Positions 9,137-15,983 of a stretch of 15,983 nucleotides of DNA are shown here, in pieces. How positions within the stretch are numbered: the stretch's first letter is position 1; every line of letters begins with the position of its first letter. Origin of the DNA: Brachionus koreanus (Eukaryota > Rotifera > Eurotatoria > Ploima > Brachionidae); NCBI GenBank assembly GCA_016987375.1, contig PJRA01000011.1:1537611-1553593 (forward strand), read 5' to 3'. The position numbers were made by a program, and so were the translations under genes. A model generated the notes under the pieces. The model saw only the letters and a list, made by a program, of their open reading frames with translations. It made no database searches and had not been told where the DNA came from.

Positions 9137-12100
9137 ATGCATTTCAAAGTTGTTTGTCTAATATTAATCAATTTTGTAAATATTGAATTTCTAGCAGCTC
9201 AAAGTAAGAAGCTTCAAAAAATTCTACATCTTATTTTTAAATTTTTTTTCAAAGAACTTCCATGGGCATACACTTTGTATCCATATGGAGAGGCTTTCAA
9301 TGATACAAAAACAGCTAGAGACAAAGAATACGGGTCTGGTCTGATACATCTTCCTTTTAATATTACATTCATGGGTCATCGTTATGACCAAATATGGGTC
9401 CAGCATCCCGGATTTTTGACATTTCAGCCTGAGGCGAGATTTAGTCTTATTGACACATGGCCTCATCCAAGCTATCCAGCTATTGATGATCCAGTTTTCA
9501 TAGCTCCTTTCTACTGCAGAATCGAATTAGCTAATGATATGTATTTGACTGGCCAACTCGAACTTGACTTTTATCGAGACAATGACTACGGAAGAGTCTT
9601 GTGGAGACATGTTGTCAGACCAGAGAACTATATAATGCCTCCGCCAAACGCTATTCTTGAGGGAGAAGAAAAATTCAAAAAGCAAGCAGTTGATATGCTG
9701 AATATGGCACAAGATCAAGTCAGAGACTCAGTGTCTGGTGCTGAGCATTTTGTGGCTGAATATGCTTTTGTAGCCACGTGGGGTAATGTCACATTTTTGG
9801 GCATTAGCGAACAAGATTTAAAAAAAAGACCAGTAAAAAAACCAAAAAAAATTAAATTGAAATTTTATTTAATTAAAATTTTCTAAATAGAGAAATTCCT
9901 ATCAAGTAGTCTTGGTCACTGATAAAGGTTCAAATATGACGTTTGCAATTTTCAATTATGAAAAAATACAATGGGTTGCTTCAACTGAATATGGAGGTGA
10001 TTCAAAAACAGGAATGAGCACTACAAATGGAGCCAAAATTGGATTCAATAGAGGAAATGGCACACAATTTTATCAAGTCCTGCCTTATAGCAACAATCCA
10101 AAAGAACTAATTAATATTCATTTGAACTCAAATGTGGACTATAAAGGTAGATATATATTTCGTGTTGATGAGTGGATTCAGCCAGCTGGATGTAAAAATG
10201 AATTTTCAAATGGATCGTTGTTTATTTGGCCATGGTTTGGCAATATGTTAGGTGGACAAGAAGTCAACATAACTGGACCGTGCTTTGGATATCATCCTGT
10301 AAGAGATTCAGATAATTTTGTTCCGTTTGGAAAAGTTTATTGCAGATGGGGTGATAGTGAGGACTCGCCAAAGACCGTAGCTGAAGTGATTACAATTTTA
10401 CGAGCTAGATGTGTTATGCCAAAGATTTATTACAATGGAAGAATTAATTTATGGGTATCTACGGATGAAGGACGAACTTATTTTTGGAAGCATGAATTCA
10501 GTATTGTTGATCCAATTCGATCACCAGCTAAAGTAGAACTAGTCGAAGAGGCTGAATGGTATAAGCCATTGCCACGTTCAAACAAATTGGCAATTAGATG
10601 GAATAAAGATGATCTTGGATGGTCTAGGAATGAAACGATTGATGTTCAATTGTTTGGCTATTATGAAGATGATGATGGACCACATTGGGATTTTTTGCAA
10701 ATTCTTGGCGACCGACTAGAAAATAACGGGTTTTATGAATTTTTAGTTGAAAAAAATTGGGCTGTTGATCAAAACAGAGCCAGAAGGTACCGTATGGGAG
10801 CTGTGGCTGTTAGCTTGCTATCTGGAGGAACTGAAGAACCGAAGTATTAAAAAAAAAATTTTGTGACATTTAAAAAAAAAGACATTTGATTACTAAAAAT
10901 TTTGAAATCAATATTCTATCAAATTAAAATTTTTAATACAAAATTTTTCTAAAATTTAATTTATTTACAGGCGAATATGGAGTAAACTACAACCTTTAGG
11001 CTGGTGGAGATACAATGAAATGGAAATCTATTGGGACAGACAAAAAATTTTATTAGGAAATAGCCGTGGTGGTAATTGGATGGAAGATCAATGCAGATGG
11101 TGGCATGAATACCAACGATGGGACAAATTTTGGATGTATGATTTAGAACGGTGTCCATGCACAATTCATTTTGCAGTATCAGACATTGGTCGCTGGGCAC
11201 CTGATCCCGAATGCAATATGGATCGAAATCTAAACGATTTGGCAAATTGTGAATTACACAGAGGCGCTGTCCATTGTGTTGTTAATATTAGGCCAGCGTA
11301 ATTATTAGCTTAAAATTTAAAGTAAAATAAATATTATCTATTATCAAATATAGAAAGAGTGGAGGTGGGAGCAGATGCTGTTATAATTTTCAAGGAAATT
11401 TAATGTATACTAATGATACTAGATTTGGATCTACTAGTGATAGATATCATATGTTTGGAATACCTCCTTACAACACTTATGGAAGGGTTCCGGCATTATC
11501 ACACTATCTGAATGACAGAGTACCATACTATTTATGCTGTGAATGGAGTGATTTGTGCGATTCGTATCTTTATGTTAGAGAAACATCCGATTGCAAAGGA
11601 TATCTCTATCCAAAGACAGGTAAATAATAATAAAAGTTTTTTTTTAAACTATTCTTTTACTTTAAGCTGCTATTTATGGCGATCCTCATGTTATGACGTT
11701 TGATGGAAAAGATTACACTTTTAATGCTAGAGGTGAATTCAGACTTTTGATAAGCACTAGACACAACTTTATTTTGCAGGGTCGTTTTGAGCGTCCCCCG
11801 AACGCTTCTTGTATTATTAAATTAAATTTCCTAATATACACTAATTAATTATAAAACTTTTAGTTGCTATTGAAACATCGGGTGGACAAATAAATGCTAC
11901 TCAAATGACAGCTATAGTAGCTCGTGAGGATTTTAGTGACACTATAGAAGTAAGATCAAGAATTCATCCAAATCAGACCTGGAGGTTTAAATGCGACTTG
12001 TTTATCAATGGTCATCAATGGTACATCAACTATACGGAAGAAAAACTCCAGTTTTTTAGAAGTAAAATTAAAACAAAAATAGATAAAGAAAAAATAATTA

Positions 12101-13724
12101 TATATGTTTTTATTCAAGATGTGTCAGTATTCAGTCCATACAATGATCAGCACATGTCCAATTTGACAATTATGTTTAACACAACAGGAGCTGGTATTCA
12201 AGTTTCCTGTGCGTATGGAATGATCCATTTAAAATTTTCTGCTCCACCGATCATGTTTGTAATAAATTAAAGAAAAAAAATTTTTTTTTTCTACCCTAGA
12301 TTTTAAGTATGAAACAGAAGGTTTATTAGGTTATTGGAATAATGATACCACAGATGAGTTTCGGACACCAGATGGTGTTATTTTATCAATAGACAGCTCA
12401 CCAATGATAATTAACAAAGAATTTGGAATGAAGTGGCGTATTGAACATGCTGCTGATTCACTTTTTACTTATAGCGGCTCGTTGGCTTTTGATAAATACC
12501 ATGATCAGAAAGAAAATATTCATACTTGGATGCAGTTTGTGCCGTGGTATACCTGGGATGAGCCGAATTTTCAATTTCCAACAGCGCTACCATTCAGTGA
12601 AAGCGAAATGTACGCGGTGTGTGATGGAGATGAACAATGTTTATATGACACAAAAGCGATGGGATCATTGGAAATCGGAGAAAATACCAGAAATGCACAT
12701 CGATATTACAAATTTTTGCATGAAGTCTTAAAACCAGGTAAAAGAAACTCTGACCATTATTTAGTTTAAGAATTTTTATTTTCAATAAATTTAGTTAATT
12801 CCTGTGGCATAATTCCGATTAAAGGCGGAATTAGAAAAACAAACACTGGAAATTATTTGGCCGGGTCTAGAATGAGCATCTCATGTGAAAGACCATATAC
12901 ATTTCGTGGATATTCAGAATTTATATGTCATTGGAATGGCACTTGGCTTCCAGCAAATAATGTCCCTTTGCATGAATTCAACGAATGGCCTAGATGTGAA
13001 CGTAAGTTTTTAAAATTTAAAATTAACAATAGAAAATCTGAAGGATTTTTTAAATACCTTTTTAAAAATTGAAACTTATATATTATTTTGAAATGAAATA
13101 ATAAAATTTTATAAAATAGCTTTTAACAATTTTGCAGCATTTTGTTTTTAATTCTTAAAAAATTTTAATTAATTTTCAGAAAAATTTTTTTAATATTTTT
13201 GTGCAGAAATTAATAATATTGTTTTTAAGATGTTCACATTACTGGATTAATTTGGTCATCTGTAGCTGTTTCTTCCCTGATTGTTTTGTTGTTTTTGCTC
13301 GCATTGGGATATCGTTTTATTTTTCAAAGAGAAAAAAAAATGCGTGAATATGAGCCGGATGAAGAAAAGTTTTTTTTTTTAAAATTTTTATAGAATATAT
13401 AAAAAATTTTTTTCTAAGGAAACTGAATCCAGATTTTCCAATTGTTAAGGATGATGAAGAAGAGGATGAAAATCCATTTATAAGCCACGGACTTTATTTG
13501 TAAATTAATTTTAATGCTTGATTAATTTAAAGACTTTTTGATAATTAAGTGATGGAAATAATGATCAAATAGAAGAAGAGCATTTAACAAACGATAACTT
13601 TTCTTCCAAACGGTATTTTAATTTTTTATATAAAATATTAATAATTTGTTTAAATTAAAGAAACTCTGGCCAACAAATTGATACTCAATTTCGTAGGAAA
13701 ATTTCAGATCCTATTGAAGTTTAA
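9137..13724 (+). CDS. mesh: Mesh/SUSD2-like transmembrane adhesion protein, 14 exons
   Basis: Exons: 9137-9203, 9255-9832, 9891-10843, 10971-11297, 11354-11619, 11667-11810, 11864-12061, 12119-12258, 12308-12737, 12795-13001, 13230-13368, 13419-13499, 13550-13612 and 13661-13724. They total 3,657 nt (1,218 codons plus TAA), every join in frame. Domain order: signal peptide (1-21); NIDO (about 100-308, with DDPVFIAPFYCRIEL and IGFNRGNGT); Ig/E-set-like segment (about 325-430, GNMLGGQEVNITGPC); AMOP (about 545-725, Cys- and Trp-rich); von Willebrand D starting YGDPHVMTFDGKDYTFN (about 734-990); sushi/CCP (about 1036-1102); transmembrane helix (about 1107-1131); acidic cytoplasmic tail ending DPIEV. 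This matches Drosophila Mesh, a septate-junction protein of endodermal epithelia, and vertebrate SUSD2. Small introns are 47-58 nt; two are longer (127 and 228 nt). Exon 1 and the last three tiny exons are the least certain. It could equally be named SUSD2-like. Confidence 0.92.
11678..11689 (+). other. GDPH motif codons, likely autocleavage site in the vWD domain
   Basis: These codons read Gly-Asp-Pro-His (residues 735-738), near the start of the von Willebrand D domain. In MUC4, SUSD2 and some gel-forming mucins the same motif is cut between Asp and Pro while the halves stay associated. Presence of the motif is seen directly; cleavage in this protein is inferred. Confidence 0.6.
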
Positions 13725-14151
13725 AAATTTTTAATTTTTTGTAAATATGGTTGAAATGATTCAGATATTTTTATGTTTTAAATTTATATTAATAGAAAAA
13801 ATATATAAAGGTTAAATAAAATCTTTGATCAAATTTAATAAAATCTTTTTTTTTATTTGTAAAACTACCGTATTCTCTTTTTGTTAAGATATGCTTCACT
13901 AGTCTCATAGAACTCGATATTAAATGATATTTATGAACCTCAAATTTAGAATTTTTTTTCCCTGATAAAAACATATATAATCAATTAACGTAGAATTGAT
14001 GAAAAATCTGAATACAGAAACTCAATTGAGTAAATATTTTTTAAAATAAATTAAAATTTATTATTTTATTTTTATAATTTTTTAAATTCATAAAATTGTA
14101 GGCAATAGATTCAATTAGATTCAATTTTTTTTTCATATTCAACTTTTTTTT
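13725..14151. other. Mesh 3' flank, no gene seen
   Basis: An A+T-rich stretch between the Mesh stop codon and the transposase relic on the opposite strand. Apart from the candidate poly(A) signals it shows only low-complexity sequence. A 61-codon minus-strand open frame (13789-13974) begins and ends in poly-A/T and has no recognisable motif. Confidence 0.5.
13815..13820 (+). terminator. Candidate poly(A) signal of the Mesh gene
   Basis: AATAAA 91 nt beyond the Mesh stop codon, with a second AATAAA at 13837-13842 followed by a T-rich tract. Spacing fits an animal 3' end. The hexamer is common by chance in this composition. Confidence 0.45.
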
Positions 14152-14835
14152 TCAAATTTTGCGTTTAGCTAATTCACCTTTAGAAATTCTGACATTAATC
14201 AGCTTTAGATTGCTTTTTTCGTAAAATTTCAATAATAGAAAAAATTTTCATTTTTTCCTAACATCTGCCTCGACTTGACAATGCCAGCTCTCTACATTAT
14301 TAATAGTACGAGGAAGTATTAGCTTAGCTCTTTCGAAAACAGTCCACAATTCAATCGAATAAGACTCTGCTTTTGTACCAATTTAAGCTCTAAAATAATA
14401 TCTTTAACAGGTAAAAATGCTAAAGATTGAAGTAATTTAAAACTGTTTCTAAAACTTTCACTCATTGCATATCCTTCATTAGGTCTGTGATAATGAGCAT
14501 CACAACTATTCATTAATTTTTTTTAAATAGATTTTTTAACAGATTTTTGGAGTATTTTTCATTTTTTTTGGGAAAATAAAAGGATTGACGAAATCAACAC
14601 ACAAAAGATCGTTCTCAATAAATCTTTTATTGCAGAATGAATCTCTACAAAGTCCTTTTGCAAGTGGTGATTATGCTTTTTTATAAGTACTAATGGAAGA
14701 TGAAGTCCGATTTTAGCAGGTTCAATGCAGTTTTTGTGCAATTCATAGTTTTTGCAGTTGATATTTTTGCTAATGTTGACTTGTCAAATGTATAAGCATA
14801 TCCATATAAAATAACTTCCGTTTCAGTTTTAATGT
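14152..14835 (-). pseudogene. FLYWCH/MULE-type transposase relic, frameshifted and internally deleted
   Basis: Pieces of one Mutator-like (MULE) transposase appear in the expected order on the minus strand. First is a FLYWCH-like zinc-finger start (EVILYGYAYTFDKST at about 14780-14826, then NCTKTA), continuing in another frame as LHLPLVLIKKHNHHLQKDF (HNH standing for the closing histidines). Then comes GYAMSESFRNSFKLLQSLAF followed by LPVKDI (14319-14513). Next is RTINNVESWHCQVEADV (about 14260-14310), equivalent to the family's RTNNAVEGWH block. Last are IFSIIEILRKKQSKAD and ISKGELAKRKI. At least three frame changes and several stops separate them. Only about 50 nt lie between the FLYWCH part and the FRNSF part, where the DDE catalytic core should be, so it is internally deleted and inactive. 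Family naming is from motif shape and order. Confidence 0.7.
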
Positions 14836-15126
14836 ATTAAACTTACATTTTTTTAGTTAACAAAAAAATTAAATGATAGGTTCCATGTACCCAACAGTTT
14901 GTATAACTAAAGTCTTGTTTATGCTATAATTTTTTGATGAATAAGAACTTGAACTGGGAAAACCTGGAATAAAAAAACTTAAAGAGTTTTATTCTATTTT
15001 TCAATTTTTACTTTGCTGTCAAGATATAATAATAAAAATAATAATAATATGTATTTTAATATTTTTTTAACGAAATTTTAATTATTAAATTTTATTAAAT
15101 CATTTAAAAAACATTAAGATAATTTT
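14836..15126. other. A+T-rich spacer, nothing seen
   Basis: Between the transposase relic and the minus-strand terminal exon. Contains poly-A/T runs and an imperfect ATA/ATAAT microsatellite near 15027-15050. No coding signal on either strand. Confidence 0.5.
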
Positions 15127-15299
15127 TTAATTAAATATTGAAGCTTTGACACTAGTTGCTTTTATTCCATATGTTGGAGTGTCGAATATTTTCTTTCCCC
15201 AATCAGACAAAACACCTTGTGTCCATGTAGACTCAAATTGTTGATCTCCTAAAACCATGTTTAACGGTGCTAAGCTTTGATTACAATCCCATCCATTAC
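15127..15299 (-). CDS. Terminal exon of an unrecognised gene (partial)
   Basis: On the minus strand an acceptor TTTTTAG (AG at 15300-15301) is followed by an open frame of 57 codons: GNGWDCNQSLAPLNMVLGDQ at its start, a middle containing STWTQGVLSDWGKKIFDTPT, then YGIKATSVKASIFN and TAA at 15127-15129. The composition is clearly protein-like (four Trp or Cys residues, balanced amino acids) and G+C content rises against the flanks. The first codon needs one nucleotide from an upstream exon (phase 1), which should lie at higher coordinates. I cannot recognise the family, and no clean upstream exon is found inside the window. It could be the last exon of a gene entering from the right, or a surviving exon of a pseudogene. 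Confidence 0.5.
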
Positions 15300-15983
15300 C
15301 TAAAAATTTAAAAAATAGAGAATTTTTCGCAATGATTATTATTATAATGATATATTATTTCGGGATTTCTACAAATTGAGACAGACTTTAATTTAATATT
15401 AAACTACTTATGTACGATTTTTTCAACATGAAAAAATTTTAATAATAAAACATGCTAAAAACGCTACTGACCGCGAAGTTGGTTGAATTGTGTCTCATGG
15501 TTAAATATCAATAGATGATAGACAATTCAATCAATGGAAATGAATGTTAATATTCGAGTGATGTTTCACAAGCACCTTCAAATGTGAAATTCAATCTGAT
15601 TGCAAAATTTGACAAGAAACTGCTGCTCTGCTGATCATCTTTGCAAAAAGAGCATTCAAATCGATGTTTCAAGAAAGTAACAGTTCCACAAACAGTCTAC
15701 TTGATTTTCATCAAGAAGATTTTGATGCAGAGGTACTCGCTGAATTCCACAGTTATAATTAGACAGATTTCCGACATGAATTATTTGGACAAAGTGAAAT
15801 AGGATAGTCAACAAACTTGAATGTTATTTTTTACTAATAAAAAATTTTTTTTTTCGGGTTTTAAATTTGAGTTGGGTATTTTTAGCCATGGCAATGTGAA
15901 ATCTTAGTACAAAAATTACAGTACAAAAAGAAAAAACTATATGATTATTTTTCTAGTTGTGCAAAAATGGTTCTGTAAACAGT
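15300..15983. other. Right-edge region with ambiguous, mostly broken coding signal
   Basis: 15480-15800 is less A+T-rich than its flanks and partly open in several frames. On the plus strand 15618-15761 reads QETAALLIIFAKRAFKSMFQ and continues to EVLAEFHSYN and a TAG. On the minus strand about 15550-15692 reads FLKHRFECSFCKDDQQ then IRLNFTFEGACETSLEY and a stop. I cannot choose between them, neither shows good splice sites, and neither matches a family I know. 15840-15983 is low-complexity apart from a few G+C-richer words. Confidence 0.3.

Noticed and set aside
13873..13935. Minus-strand stretch reading NIEFYETSEAYLNKKRIR
   Set aside because: Closed by stops on both sides with no splice sites; likely chance in the Mesh 3' flank.
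1..15983. tRNA, rRNA and CRISPR-like features
   Set aside because: No B-box-like GGTTCGAATCC in a cloverleaf context, no rRNA-like sequence, and no regularly spaced repeats; the few GTTCAAAT words sit in coding or low-complexity DNA.

Overview
The window is a very A+T-rich piece of a small animal (invertebrate) genome. It carries spliceosomal introns mostly about 50 nt long, AATAAA-type 3' ends, and three metazoan protein genes. I cannot name the species from sequence alone. Short introns, extreme A+T content, a FLYWCH/MULE-type DNA transposon relic and a Mesh/SUSD2-type adhesion protein would suit a monogonont rotifer such as Brachionus. A mite, copepod or nematode is not excluded.

Layout: (1) 1-1200 holds decayed or unidentified coding remnants on the minus strand: a helix-turn-helix fragment near 127-198 and an ORF at 561-1046 interrupted by one stop. 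(2) 1207-4072, minus strand, is a complete four-exon TRAPPC6 (Bet3-family TRAPP subunit) gene of 161 codons. It has a 2,279-nt first intron with a GC donor and two introns of 50 and 51 nt. (3) 4414-6513, minus strand, is an uninterrupted 699-codon RBM25-type splicing factor (RRM, charged coiled coil, PWI) that is far richer in G+C than its surroundings. (4) 6514-9136 is a 2.6-kb A+T-rich divergent intergenic region containing one arm of an inverted repeat whose other arm lies in the TRAPPC6 intron. (5) 9137-13724, plus strand, is a complete 14-exon Mesh/SUSD2-like gene (1,218 codons). It encodes signal peptide, NIDO, Ig/E-set-like region, AMOP, von Willebrand D with GDPH, sushi, one transmembrane helix and a short acidic tail ending in a possible PDZ ligand. 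(6) 14152-14835, minus strand, is a frameshifted, internally deleted FLYWCH/MULE transposase relic. (7) 15127-15299, minus strand, looks like a terminal exon of an unrecognised gene, followed by an ambiguous, mostly broken region to the right edge.

RBM25 acts in splice-site choice, TRAPPC6 in ER-to-Golgi tethering and Mesh in epithelial septate-type junctions; nothing indicates that they form one pathway. RBM25 and TRAPPC6 lie head-to-tail, 341 nt apart. The most unusual general observation is the splice-site style. Of 16 reconstructed introns, nine end in AAG, five in TAG and only two in CAG, and +5G is present in only two donors. All exon joins were worked out by hand from frame and family similarity recalled from memory; none has been checked against transcripts or a database.
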